Assembly (NCBI GenBank): GCA_963847985.1
Contig: CAWKBS010000005.1
Coordinates: 62,001-126,000 of the forward strand
Reading direction: 5' to 3'
Length of the DNA: 64,000 bases
Source: JAIBJN01 sp963847985
Lineage (GTDB): Bacteria > Actinomycetota > Thermoleophilia > Gaiellales > Gaiellaceae
The position numbers and the translations under genes are program-made. Numbering within the stretch: the stretch's first letter is position 1; each line of letters begins with the position of its first letter. The notes under the pieces were generated by a model. It saw only the letters and a list, made by a program, of their open reading frames with translations, searched no databases and was not told the DNA's origin. Positions 41,800-50,891 of this stretch are shown here, piece after piece.

Positions 41800-42533
41800 C
41801 CGGCGTCATCTTCCGCCTGACGGTCGGCCAGATGCTCGCGCGCGGGCGGACGATCCTGCTCGGGCTCCTCGCGCTCCTCCCGGTGCTCGTCGCGCTCGTC
41901 TACCGCCTCGGGAGCCAGGACACCGCCCAGCAGGCCTGGACCGCGAGCGTGCTGTTCGACGGCCTGATCGTCTCGACGCTCCTGCCGCTCGCCGCGCTCG
42001 TGTACGGGACGGCCGTGCTCGGCGCCGAGATCGAGGACGGGACGGCCGTCTACCTCCTGTCGAAGCCCGTCACCCGGGCCCGGATCGTCGTCGCCAAGCT
42101 GCTGGCGAGCTGGGCCCTGACCACGGCGACGGTCCTCTCCTCCGCGCTGGTCGGCGGCGCCATCGCCCTCTACGACCAGCCCAAGGGCGACATCCTGCTC
42201 GGCTTCGGCGTGGGCATCGTCCTCGGCGGCCTCGCCTACTCGGCCCTGTTCGTGCTGCTGAGCATCGTCACGAGCAGGGCCCTGATCGCCGGGCTGATCT
42301 ACGTGTTCATCTGGGAGGGCCTCGTGAACGGCTTCCTCGAGGGCACCCGCCTGCTGAGCGTCCGCCACTACACGCTCGGGATCGCCGATTCCTTCGTCGA
42401 CCTGCCCGCCTCGGACTTCGACGCTCCGCTCGGCTCGGGGACGGCGCTCGTCCTGATCCTCGTCTTCGCGGCCCTCGCCACCTGGTATGCGATTCGGCGG
42501 CTCCAGCGCTTCGAGATCGGCGAGACGACCTAA
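41796..42533 (+). CDS. ABC-2-type transporter permease (second)
   Basis: The 245-residue protein has about six membrane segments; the loop GAEIEDGTAVYLLSKPVTRARIVVAKLLASW near residue 76 is the usual ABC-2 stretch, seen here in parts. The GTG overlaps the ATPase stop (GTGA). It ends the transporter operon; a long palindrome begins 29 bases later. Confidence 0.86.
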   Translation: MTGVIFRLTVGQMLARGRTILLGLLALLPVLVALVYRLGSQDTAQQAWTASVLFDGLIVSTLLPLAALVYGTAVLGAEIEDGTAVYLLSKPVTRARIVVAKLLASWALTTATVLSSALVGGAIALYDQPKGDILLGFGVGIVLGGLAYSALFVLLSIVTSRALIAGLIYVFIWEGLVNGFLEGTRLLSVRHYTLGIADSFVDLPASDFDAPLGSGTALVLILVFAALATWYAIRRLQRFEIGETT

Positions 42534-42536
42534 GGG

Positions 42537-42558
42537 AGTCGCGCCCGTAGCCTCCGGC
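42537..42558. repeat. 22-bp direct repeat, copy 1
   Basis: The 22-mer beginning AGTCGCGCCCGTAGCC occurs here and again, identically, at 44663-44684. Both copies lie just after an operon end, flanking the two-component system. Confidence 0.7.
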
Positions 42559-42562
42559 CCAG

Positions 42563-42587
42563 GCCAAGTAACAGTCTGTTACTTGGC
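42563..42587. promoter_or_regulatory. Perfect 25-bp palindrome upstream of the histidine kinase
   Basis: GCCAAGTAACAG, one central T, then CTGTTACTTGGC form a perfect 12-bp inverted repeat. The GTAACAG/CTGTTAC core and one-base centre look like a TetR-type operator; as a hairpin it would need a larger loop and no T-run follows, so a terminator is less likely. It lies 108 bases before the kinase start. The binding protein is unknown. Confidence 0.55.
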
Positions 42588-42679
42588 GACGTTCCGGCCG
42601 AAGCCTCCTGGCCGGAGGTGGGGCAGGCACGAAGCCAAGAACGCGGGGTGGCGCCATCGCGGGGTCGAAACTCGCTGCG

Positions 42680-42685
42680 TACAGT
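42680..42685 (+). promoter_or_regulatory. -10 hexamer for the two-component operon
   Basis: TACAGT ends 9 bases before the ATG at 42695. No Shine-Dalgarno is better placed than GGAG 6 bases upstream, so a leaderless or very short leader is possible. Confidence 0.35.
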
Positions 42686-42694
42686 GACGGAGCG

Positions 42695-43966
42695 ATGAGC
42701 CTTCCCGCCTTCTTCACCGAGCCGTTCCGCCTCCGCACCTGGCGCGAGACCGGCTACGCGATCGTGGCGCTTCCGCTCGGCATCGCCTGGTTCACCATCT
42801 TCCTGACGCTCTTCACGACGAGCGCGAGCCTCATCATCTTGGTCATCGGCCTGCCGCTCCTGGCGCTCACCCTGTGGGCCGCCCGGGTGGCCGGCCGGGT
42901 GCAGCGCGAGGTCGCCGGCGTGCTGCTCGACGTCCACATCCCGGGCGCGCCGTCGGCCGCTCCTCCGAACGCCGGCTCCGTGCGGCGTTTCCTCCAGCCC
43001 TTGCTCGACCTGGCGGCCTGGCGCGCCCTCGCCTACCTGCTCATCTTCAGCTTCCCGCTCGGCCTCGCGCTCTTCCTCGCCGCCGTCATCCTCTGGTCGG
43101 TCGCGCTCGCCTTCGTCAGCGCGCCGCTCTGGTACTTCGCCCTCCCCGCGGAGGATCGCGGCGACGTCCTCTGGGACGGGAGCCACCTGGACTCGGCCTG
43201 GGAGTGGCTCGGCATCGTCGGCGGTGGGATCCTGCTCGTCTTCGTCACGCCCTGGATCCTGCGGGCGCTCGTTGCTCTCGACGTGCTCCTGCTCCGCGCC
43301 CTGCTCGGCCCGACCCGGGGCGAGCTCGAGCGCGCGGCTGCACAGAGCACCGAGCAGCGCGACCTCGCAGTAGCCTCGGCAAGCGGCGACCGGCGGCAGA
43401 TCGAGCGCGACCTGCACGACGGCGCGCAGGCCCGGCTCGTCTCGCTCGCGGTCGACCTGGGCCGCGCTCGGCGGCGCCTCGAGGAGGGCGGCTCCCAGGA
43501 GGAGGCGGCGGAGCTCGTGCGGAGCGCCCACGAGGAGGCCAAGCTCGCGCTCGTCGAGATCCGCGACCTCGCCCGCGGCATCCACCCGGCGGTCCTCACC
43601 GACCGCGGTCTCGACGCGGCGCTCTCGTCTCTCGCGGCCCGTTCTCCCGTGCCGGTGACGCTGACCTCGCGGCTCGGGGAGGAGCGGCCGGCCGAGCAGG
43701 TCGAGTCCGCCGCCTACTTCGTCGTTGCCGAAGCTCTCACCAACGTCGCCCGCCACAGCGGCGCCGCGCGCGCCGCCGTCTCGGTCGTTCGCGACGACAC
43801 GGTGCTTCTGGTCGAGGTCCGCGACGACGGCAACGGCGACGCCGACCCGTCCGGCTCGGGCCTTTCAGGGTTGCGCGACCGTGTCGGCGCGCTCGGTGGC
43901 TCGCTCGTTGTCGACAGCCCGTCCGGCGGCCCGACGCAGATCACGGCGGTGATCCCGTGCGCGTAG
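42695..43966 (+). CDS. NarL-type sensor histidine kinase
   Basis: The 423-residue product has an N-terminal sensor region with about four to five membrane segments (residues 20-65 and 110-205), then a HisKA_3 dimerisation helix with the phospho-acceptor His in QIERDLHDGAQARLVSLAVD near 240, and an HATPase domain with the N box VVAEALTNVARHSGAAR near 345, DDGNGDADPSGSGLSGLRDR near 382. It overlaps the response regulator by 10 bases. The stimulus is unknown; neighbours suggest envelope or transporter control. Confidence 0.92.
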   Translation: MSLPAFFTEPFRLRTWRETGYAIVALPLGIAWFTIFLTLFTTSASLIILVIGLPLLALTLWAARVAGRVQREVAGVLLDVHIPGAPSAAPPNAGSVRRFLQPLLDLAAWRALAYLLIFSFPLGLALFLAAVILWSVALAFVSAPLWYFALPAEDRGDVLWDGSHLDSAWEWLGIVGGGILLVFVTPWILRALVALDVLLLRALLGPTRGELERAAAQSTEQRDLAVASASGDRRQIERDLHDGAQARLVSLAVDLGRARRRLEEGGSQEEAAELVRSAHEEAKLALVEIRDLARGIHPAVLTDRGLDAALSSLAARSPVPVTLTSRLGEERPAEQVESAAYFVVAEALTNVARHSGAARAAVSVVRDDTVLLVEVRDDGNGDADPSGSGLSGLRDRVGALGGSLVVDSPSGGPTQITAVIPCA

Positions 43967-44595
43967 TCATCGTCGAGGACTCCGGGCTCCTGCGCGACGC
44001 GCTCGCGCGGCTGCTCGCCGACTTCGAGATCGAGGTCGTGGCCGCGGTGGCGACGGCCGAGGAGCTCCGTGGCGCCGCGGAGGAGCATGCTCCCGATGTC
44101 TTCGTCGTCGACGTGCGCCTGCCCCCGACCTTCACGGACGAGGGCGTCCGCGCGGCCGCCGACCTTCGCACCCGCGACCCGGAGGCGAAGGTGCTCCTGC
44201 TGTCGCAGGCGGTCGAGGAGCGCTACGCCCGTGATCTCCTCACTCAGCGAAGCGAGGGCTTCGGCTACCTGCTGAAGGACCGGGTCGCCGACGGCGCCGA
44301 GTTCGTCGACGCCCTCCGGCGCGTGGCCGCCAACGGCACGGCGCTCGACCCCGAGGTCGTGCGTCAGCTCCTCGTCCGGCGGCGCGCGATCGACGACCTC
44401 AGCCCGCGCGAGCGCCAGGTCCTCGAGCTGATGGCCGAAGGCCGGACGAACGCGGCCATCGCCCGCCGGCTCGTGGTCACCGACCGGGCGGTCGAGAAGC
44501 ACGTGGCCGGCATCTTCGGGAAGCTGCGCCTCCCGCCGAGCCAGGAGGACCACCGCCGCGTGCTCGCGGTCCTCGCCTGGCTCAACTCGAGCTAG
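43957..44595 (+). CDS. NarL/FixJ-family response regulator
   Basis: The 212-residue product has a receiver domain starting MRVVIVEDSGLLRDALARLL with the acidic pair near residue 8 and the phospho-acceptor Asp in VFVVDVRLPP near 52, Lys in LLKDRV near 108, and a LuxR helix-turn-helix (LSPREREVLELM-like block LSPRERQVLELMAEGRTNAA, then AVEKHVAGIFGKL) from about 147. The GTG start overlaps the kinase gene, so the two form one signalling pair. Confidence 0.92.
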   Translation: MRVVIVEDSGLLRDALARLLADFEIEVVAAVATAEELRGAAEEHAPDVFVVDVRLPPTFTDEGVRAAADLRTRDPEAKVLLLSQAVEERYARDLLTQRSEGFGYLLKDRVADGAEFVDALRRVAANGTALDPEVVRQLLVRRRAIDDLSPRERQVLELMAEGRTNAAIARRLVVTDRAVEKHVAGIFGKLRLPPSQEDHRRVLAVLAWLNSS

Positions 44596-44613
44596 TGGGA
44601 GGGCTCGACGAAA

Positions 44614-44637
44614 CGCAGCCTGTGCCGCCGGGCTGCG
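44614..44637 (+). terminator. Hairpin after the response regulator
   Basis: CGCAGCC (44614-44620) pairs with GGCTGCG (44631-44637) across a 10-base loop, 18 bases after the stop. There is no T-run. A weak terminator is likely. Confidence 0.4.
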
Positions 44638-44662
44638 CTGCTCGCCCGAAGACTGCGTCCTC

Positions 44663-44684
44663 AGTCGCGCCCGTAGCCTCCGGC
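44663..44684. repeat. 22-bp direct repeat, copy 2
   Basis: Identical to 42537-42558. This copy continues into GTAGCC-TCC-GGCTAC, a perfect small hairpin, in the 168-bp gap between the convergent response regulator and ATP-grasp genes. Confidence 0.7.
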
Positions 44685-44763
44685 TACGAACACTCCCTGC
44701 GTCCTTGTTTCGGAACGACCATCGCACCCCGGCGACGAGCGGCGTTCCGCCGATCCCTCCCGG

Positions 44764-45799
44764 CTAGTCGTCCCACTCGACCTGGTCGAACCAGCGCAGC
44801 GCGCGTCGGCTCGACCGGACGCGGGAGCGGTACGCGGCGAGCTCGTCGTCGGTGAGCTCGCCGAGCGCGTGCTTGAGGCCGAGGTAGGGGAGGTTGAGGT
44901 CCTCCTGGTAGACGACGGTCGAGATCCGCGGGTTGACCTCGATCACGAGGTCGCCGACGAGCTGGACGTTGAAGAAATGGTCGATCTCGAGCGCGGCGAC
45001 CGCCCGCTCGCCGACGGCCATGAGCTCGGGGTCGTCCAGCGTCCGGAAATACATGGCGAGCCCGGCGCGCATCGCCTCGCGCGTCTTGGGATGGCCGAGG
45101 ACGACGCGGCCCCCGCGGGCGACGCCGTCGACCGTGCGCTCGATCCCCTCCGCGAGCTCCATGACGAGCAGCTCGTCGCCGCCTGCTTCCGGCAGGAGCT
45201 CGGCGACGTCCTCGAGGCGCATGGCCAGGCTGCCCGGGCGCTCCCGCAGAAGTTGGTGCGCGCGGTCGACGGCAGGGTCGAGGACGCGGAAGCCGCGCGA
45301 GCCCGAGCTCGTCACGGGCTTGAAGCAGACGGGACGTTCCGGGTAGCCGAGCTCCTGCGCGGCCGCGACGAACGAGTCGCGGCCCTGCACGCGGACGAAC
45401 GCCGGGACGGGAACGCCGCCCGCGGCGAGCAGCTCGTAGCACTCGGCCTTGTCGTTCGCCCGGCGCACGGTCTCGGCCGTGCTCACGAGCGCGGTCGTCC
45501 CGGCGTCGGCGAGCTCGGCCTTGATCGCCGCGACGCCGGCGAGGTCGTGGGAGGACTGCGGCAGCACGGCGTCCACCCCCTCGCGCCGGCAGAGCTCGAC
45601 CAGGGCCGGCGCCGAAGCCGGGGTCGGCGCCCGCCGGGACGACGGCGAACACGTCGCAGAGGAACCGGCCCACCGCCAGCTCGTTCATGTCGCAGCCGAC
45701 GAGCCGCAGCTCACGCTCGCCGTTGGCGCGGAGCGCCCGCAGGAGCGCGGCGGTGCCGGGCGCGCCGGAGGCGGTGACGAGGACGGTCAGGGGTCGCAC
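44764..45799 (-). CDS. ATP-grasp family protein (one frameshift in this sequence)
   Basis: After removing one extra base near 45612 the gene gives 344 residues. The N-terminus (TVLVTASGAPGTAALLRALR) is a preATP-grasp Rossmann-like fold; the centre has KPVTSSGSRGFRVLD (ATP-binding loop), ELLVMELAEGIERTVDGV, and FFNVQLVGDLVIEVNPRIST with the metal-binding Glu and Asn of CarB-like ATP-grasp ligases. These join a carboxylate to an amine or similar group. It lies just downstream of the Wzx-like gene on the same strand, within the glycan cluster. The substrate is unknown. Confidence 0.85.
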
Positions 45800-45803
45800 G
45801 GGC

Positions 45804-47313
45804 CTAGTATCGCCGCCGCAGGCGCGCCCACAGGCGCTTGCGCTCCGCGGCCGTGAGGAAGCCGCCGAGGAGCAGCGCCGCCGGGTAGGCGAGCGTGATG
45901 CCGACCCGCACGGGGAGTGAGGCGTCGAACGGCACCCAGGCGTCGACGCGCCAGGGAAGCGAGCGCGAGCGCGAGCGTCACGCCGATGGCCAGGCCGAGG
46001 CGGTGCCAGTCCCACGGCACCGGGTAGACCCGCTGCGAGGCGATGCCGACGAAGAGCGCCGCCGACCAGAGCCCGGCGGCCGTCGACCAGGCCGCGCCCA
46101 CGAACCCGAACGGCGGGATGAGCAGGAAGTAGAGCCCGACCGCGACGGCTGCGGCGGCGAGCGCCGTGGGCATGATCAGCCGCATCCGCTTCGTCACGTT
46201 CAGGCCGACCGCCGTGACCGCGTAGCCGCCCGTCGCCATCGCCGCGATGCAGAGCGGCGCGACCGCCTCGGTCGCCTCCCAGTAGCGCTCGGGCATGAGC
46301 AGGTGGAAGAGCGGCAGGATCCACGCGGCGACGAGCACGACGAGGAAGCCGAGCGCGCCGAAGAACCAGCTCGCGCCGCGGGCGACCATCTGCGGATGGC
46401 GGTCGGTGTTCAGCCACGAGTAGTGCCACTGCGGCCAGCCCATCCGAAACGCGAAGATCCCGACGAGCACGATCTGGCTGTAGCGGAAGGCGACGCCGTA
46501 GAGCCCCGTCTCCGCAGCGCCGTGGTAGTACTTGACGAAGAAGCGGTCGAGGAGGTTGAGGGCGTAGAAGGCGAACGCGCTCACGACCGTCGGCCACCCG
46601 AACGAGATCATCTCGCGGCCGACCTTCCAGTCGACTCCGCGGATCAGGTCGCCGAGGTACTCGCGGGCGCTGACGACGAACACGACGATCGCCGACGTCA
46701 GCGACGCGATCATGATCCCCTTCACGCCGAGCTCCCAGACGGCGACGAGCAGGACGGCGAGGGTCACGTACGTCAGCCCGCGCGTGAGCGCGTACAGGGC
46801 GAACGTCCACGGCTTGCGCCGCAGCCGCGTCAGCGACATGGGGATGTCCACGATGTTCGTCAGGTAGAGGTCGATCAGCGCGATCACGATCAGGCTCGCG
46901 TAGACGGCGTCCCCGGCCACCGGCTCCGCGAGCCGGCCTGCGAAGAGGAGCAGGCCGCCGACGAGGACGGCCGGGTAGACCGACTCGATCAGGAAGAAGA
47001 GCGTGATCGCCTGCTTGCGCCAGCGGGAGTCGTCCCGGTCGAAGTAGAAGCGGGCGAGGACGCCGCTCAGGTTGATGAAGACGTCGACGAAGGCCGCGAA
47101 GGCGAGGATCAGCTCGAGCGCGCCGAACTCGGCGGGGGTGAGGAAGCGCGCGTAGAGCGGGACGAGCAGGAACGCGAGCGACTTGAGAAAGACGCGGACG
47201 CCGCCGTAGATGGCCGCGTCGTGGGCGAGCGCGCCGAGCCCGAGCCGACGCGGGACCTCGGCGTCCTCGCGCGCCTCGGCCTGGAGCCCTTCCTCGCTGC
47301 GGACCTCGCTCAC
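45804..47313 (-). CDS. Wzx-like polysaccharide flippase (one frameshift in this sequence)
   Basis: The product has about 14 membrane segments of the MATE/MVF oligosaccharide exporter type: ALAHDAAIYGGVRVFLKSLAF near residue 29 and PLYARFLTPAEFGALEL near 53 are family hallmarks. An extra base near 45955 shifts the last ~50 codons; removing it gives a final helix and RRRY ending (502 residues). Such proteins flip lipid-linked oligosaccharides across the membrane. The minus-strand neighbours (GT4, phosphodiesterase upstream; ATP-grasp downstream) form one cluster. Confidence 0.86.
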
Positions 47314-47341
47314 ACCGAGATCATGGCGTCGCGCCCGGCGA

Positions 47342-48963
47342 CTACTCGTAGCCGAGGTCGCGGAGCCGCTCGAGGATCACGGCCTCCTCCTCGGCGGAGT
47401 AGGTCGGCTCGTCGTCGCGCGCGGGTCGCGGCTGCCGCGACCCGGCGTGCTTCGCCGTCGTCCTCGAGGATCTCCACGAGTGGGGCGCCGTCGACGCCGT
47501 CGAGCTCGATGCCGAGCAGACGGCAGAGCGTGGGCCCGATCTGGGTGATCTCGGCCCCGGCCGGGACCAGGCCGAGGGAGATCCCGGGCCCGGCCGCGGC
47601 GAGGATCCCGGTGAGGCCGTGGTGGCCCGAGTAGCCGTAGGACAGGGCAGGGTCGAGGCGTTCGTGCCGCTCGAACGCCGCCGTCCACGGCCGCCGCGAG
47701 GAGTCGACGTAGATCCGCTCGTCGAAGGGGAGCAGGGTCGAGCTCGGGCGCCTTCTCGAGAAACGGGCCGTGGAAGAGCTCCTCCTTGCGCTTGACGTCG
47801 AAGGCGGGCTCGCCGGTCTCCGGGTGGCGGACCGCCGCCAGCTCCTCGGCCAGCCGCTCGAGGTAGTGCGGGTCACGGCCGGCACCGCTTGCCTCGCCGA
47901 GGTAGAGCTGTCCGCCGCTCGCGTACGCGTAGGCCCGCGTCGAGCCGAAGTCGATGTCGGCGAACGTCCGCTCCGTCCGGGGAGCGGGCAGAAGCGGAAC
48001 GCGGTCGAAGATCCGGCCGTAGCGGCGGCGCGTCCGGACGAGGCGCTGGTCGACGCGGGCGAGCCGGTCGAGGCGGCCGCCCTTGAGCGGCTGCAACGAC
48101 CGCCGGCGGTAGCGGAGGTGGCCGTTCTCCTCGAGCCAGCGGTTGAGGTGGAACGTCCAGTAGATCGGCTTCATGCCGTGGTCCGAGAGGATCAGGGTCG
48201 TCGGCTCCTCGCCGTAGAGCTCGCGCGCGAAGGCGATCAGCTCGCCGCAGGCGCGGTCGACCGCCTCGTAGACGCGCACGAGCTCGTCGCCGGCCCGGGC
48301 GGGGTCGTGCGCAGGATGGTCCGGGTCGAGGCGGTCGTAGGCCAGGTGGCCGGCGTGGTCCGAGGACATGAAGTCGACGCAGAGGAGCGCGAGGTCGGGC
48401 TCGAGCTCCATGGTCAGGCGGCAGACGTCAGCCACCTCGTCGACGTGGCGCAGGAGCTTCTCGGCGTAGCCGTCGAAGTCCTCCCACCAGCGCTCCTTCA
48501 TCGGGTGGTGCGCGGTGACGAGGTCGGGGTGCGCGGCGAGGATCCGCTCGCGCGCGCGCGCCGGGACGATCTCCGGCTGCTCCGGGCCGCCGTAGCCGGT
48601 GACCATGACCCCGTCGATCGGCTCGGCCGGGTAGGTGAAGGGGACGAAGAGGAAGGCCGAGCGGAGCCCGGCGGCGCCGAGCGCGCGCCAGATCGGGGCG
48701 CCGGAGCGGCTCGCCGCGCTCTCGAGGCGGGCGCGGGCCCGGTTCGGGTTCGTCGAGAAGTTGAAGATGCCGTGACGGCCGGGGTTGAGGCCGGTGAGCA
48801 GCGAGGACCAGGCCGTCGGCGTGAAGGCCGGCACCGTCGAGCGGAGGGGGCCGAAGGAGCCCTCCTGCGCAAGGCGCGCCAGGGTCGGGAGCCGTCCCTC
48901 GGAGAGGAGCTGGGTGACGAGCTCGTGGTCGGCCCCGTCGAGGCCGAGGGCGAGCACCCTCAT
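47342..48963 (-). CDS. Alkaline phosphatase-superfamily phosphodiesterase (two frameshifts in this sequence)
   Basis: The N-terminus MRVLALGLDGADHELVTQLL and TPTAWSSLLTGLNPGRHGIF near residue 47 mark a type I phosphodiesterase/nucleotide pyrophosphatase domain, with DFMSSDHAGHLAYD near 190 and LILSDHGMKPIYW near 253 as metal motifs. Extra bases near 47745 and 47430 shift the frame; corrected, the protein is 539 residues and ends LRDLGYE. The ATG overlaps the GT4 stop (ATGA). It may act on a phospho-modified glycan or lipid carrier. No signal peptide is visible. Confidence 0.84.
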
Positions 48964-50082
48964 GCGCCGGCCAGGAGCTCCTCGTACACGCGCTCCATCT
49001 CGGCGCCGGGGTCGCCGAAGCGCGCGTGCACCTCGCGGAGGTTTCGCTCGCGCGTACCGCCGCCCGACCTCGGGCTCGCGGATGAGCCGCAGCATGGCCG
49101 CCGCGACGGCGTCGACGTCCCGGCAGGGGGCGATCTCGGCGCCGACGTCCTGTTGCACCCACTCGTCGATCGACGGGGCGATCCCGCAGACCAGCGGGGC
49201 GCCGCTCGCCATGGACTCGAGCAGCGAGGCCGGCGACGACTCCACCTCCGAGAGCATGACGACTGCGTCCACCGAGGCGAGCACCATCGGGATCTCCGCG
49301 TCGGCGAACTCGTGGATGACGAGATAGGGCCGCAGGCCGAGCTCGTCGACGAGCGTCTCGGTCTGGTCGCGCGTCCACCCTCCGCCCGCGGTCGAGAGCA
49401 GCCGTGCCTCGGGCGCGTCCTCCCGCACCTTTGCGAAGGCCCGCAAGACGATGTCGATGTTCGAGTAGGGCCGGAAGTTCTTCACGGAGAGCAGCAGCGG
49501 CGTCTCCGGCGCCCAGCCGAAGCGCTCGCGCAGCCCCGCCCGGTCGGCCCGCTCGGGCGAGAAGGCGTCGATGTTCGCGTGCCAGAGGCTGCGGCGGATC
49601 CTCGCCGGGTCGGCGCCGAGCTCGACGGTCGCCCGTTCGAGCGCGTCGGAGTTGACGACGTAGAGCTTCCCGGGCGCGACGGCCTCCTGAGCCAGCTTGC
49701 CGGCCTCGGGATCCTCCCGGGCCTCGACGAGCGCGTCGCGGCCCCAGGGGGTGACGATCAGCGGTTGCAGGCCGGCCCGCGCCACCCACCAGCCGTACGG
49801 CGTCAGGTCGTGAGAGTGGACGACGTCGGCGTTGACCTGCTCGCCGATCCGGCGCACGGCAGGGACGACGCGGAAGCGCCGCAGTCCCGGCACCTTCAGG
49901 AGTGGGTCGGAGTCGCGCAGCCGGTGCGCGGTGATCCCGTCGAGGTCGTTCGGCCGGTCCGAGATCCGGTTCGAGAGGATGTGGACGTCGTGACCGCCGT
50001 CGACGAGGCGACGCGCCCACCGAATGAAGTGGCGCGACCGCCCGTCCCCGATACCCAGCACGCGAAGCGGCTTTCCCGGCAC
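48960..50082 (-). CDS. GT4-family glycosyltransferase (one frameshift in this sequence)
   Basis: The product (373 residues after removal of one extra base near 49060) has a GT-B fold: GDGRSRHFIRWARRLVDGGH at the N-terminus, DVVHSHDLTPYGWWVA near residue 88, VKNFRPYSNIDIVLRAF near 200 and EVESSPASLLESMASGAPLV near 283, the donor-site motif of GT4 enzymes. Start GTG at 50082 is preferred because TAGAAT lies 8 bases upstream, implying a leaderless mRNA. It transfers an unknown sugar in surface-glycan assembly. Confidence 0.86.
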
Positions 50083-50090
50083 GGGCGCTG

Positions 50091-50096
50091 ATTCTA
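50091..50096 (-). promoter_or_regulatory. -10 hexamer TAGAAT for the GT4 operon
   Basis: On the minus strand TAGAAT ends 8 bases before the GTG at 50082. The plus strand has TAGCAT at 50122-50127, 8 bases before the ATG of the divergent sulfotransferase, so two leaderless-type promoters stand back to back within about 50 bases. Confidence 0.4.
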
Positions 50097-50135
50097 GCCG
50101 CAAGCGCCTCCCCGGCCCCCGTAGCATCCGGCCCG

Positions 50136-50891
50136 ATGGACGAGCACCGCTACGTCTTCGTCGGCGGCCTCCACCGCAGCGGGACGACCCTCCTTGCGCG
50201 CTGCCTCGCCGAGCATCCGGACGTGTCCGGGCTCGAGAACACGGGCGCGCCGGAGGACGAAGGCCAGCACCTCCAGAGCGTCTATCCGATCGCCAAGGTC
50301 TACGGCGGCCCCGGCCTCTTCGCCTTCGCGCCCGAGGCTCACCTGACCGAGTCCTCGCCGCTCGCCACGGAGGCGAGCAGGGAGACGCTGATCGCCGAGT
50401 GGTCGCCGTGGTGGGATCTGGACAGGCCGGTGCTCGTCGAGAAATCGCCGCCGAACATCATCCACCTGCGCTTCCTCCAGGCGCTCTTCCCGGAGGCGTC
50501 CTTCGTCGTCATCACGAGGCACCCGATCCCGGTCTCGTATGCGACGCGCAAGTGGCGCTGGCGCTACTCGCTACGAACGATGGTGCGCCACTGGGTCGTC
50601 GCGCACGAGCTCTACCGCCGGGACAAGCCGAGTGTCGGAAGGCTCCTCGAGGTCCGCTACGAGGACTTCGTGCGGGACCCGAACGCGGTGCTGGCCGGCG
50701 TCTACGGCTTCCTCGGCCTCGCGCCGGTGCCCACCGAGCTCGAGGTGCGGGACGCGAACGAGGCCTACCTGGAGCGCTGGCGCGCCGACGGCCGGCGCCT
50801 ACGTGGCCGACTCGAGCAGAGCCGCATCCGCCGCGAGCTGGCGGAGCGCGTGCGGGCTCTCGGCTACGACCTCGACGAGGCCGGCTCCTAG
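50136..50891 (+). CDS. PAPS-dependent sulfotransferase (second)
   Basis: The 251-residue product has the 5'-phosphosulfate loop GGLHRSGTTLLARCL near residue 10 and the 3'-phosphate motif VVITRHPIPVSYAT near 129, plus VEKSPPNIIHLRFLQALFP near 98. It is distinct from the enzyme at 15.6 kb. It is divergent from the GT4 operon and probably sulfates the glycan or lipid made by this cluster. Its stop overlaps the convergent eIF2B-like gene by 4 bases. Confidence 0.87.
   Translation: MDEHRYVFVGGLHRSGTTLLARCLAEHPDVSGLENTGAPEDEGQHLQSVYPIAKVYGGPGLFAFAPEAHLTESSPLATEASRETLIAEWSPWWDLDRPVLVEKSPPNIIHLRFLQALFPEASFVVITRHPIPVSYATRKWRWRYSLRTMVRHWVVAHELYRRDKPSVGRLLEVRYEDFVRDPNAVLAGVYGFLGLAPVPTELEVRDANEAYLERWRADGRRLRGRLEQSRIRRELAERVRALGYDLDEAGS

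Noticed and set aside
47377..50127. A glycosyltransferase-phosphodiesterase fusion
   Set aside because: The join is made by an extra base near 49060; corrected, the GT4 stop overlaps the phosphodiesterase ATG as ATGA.
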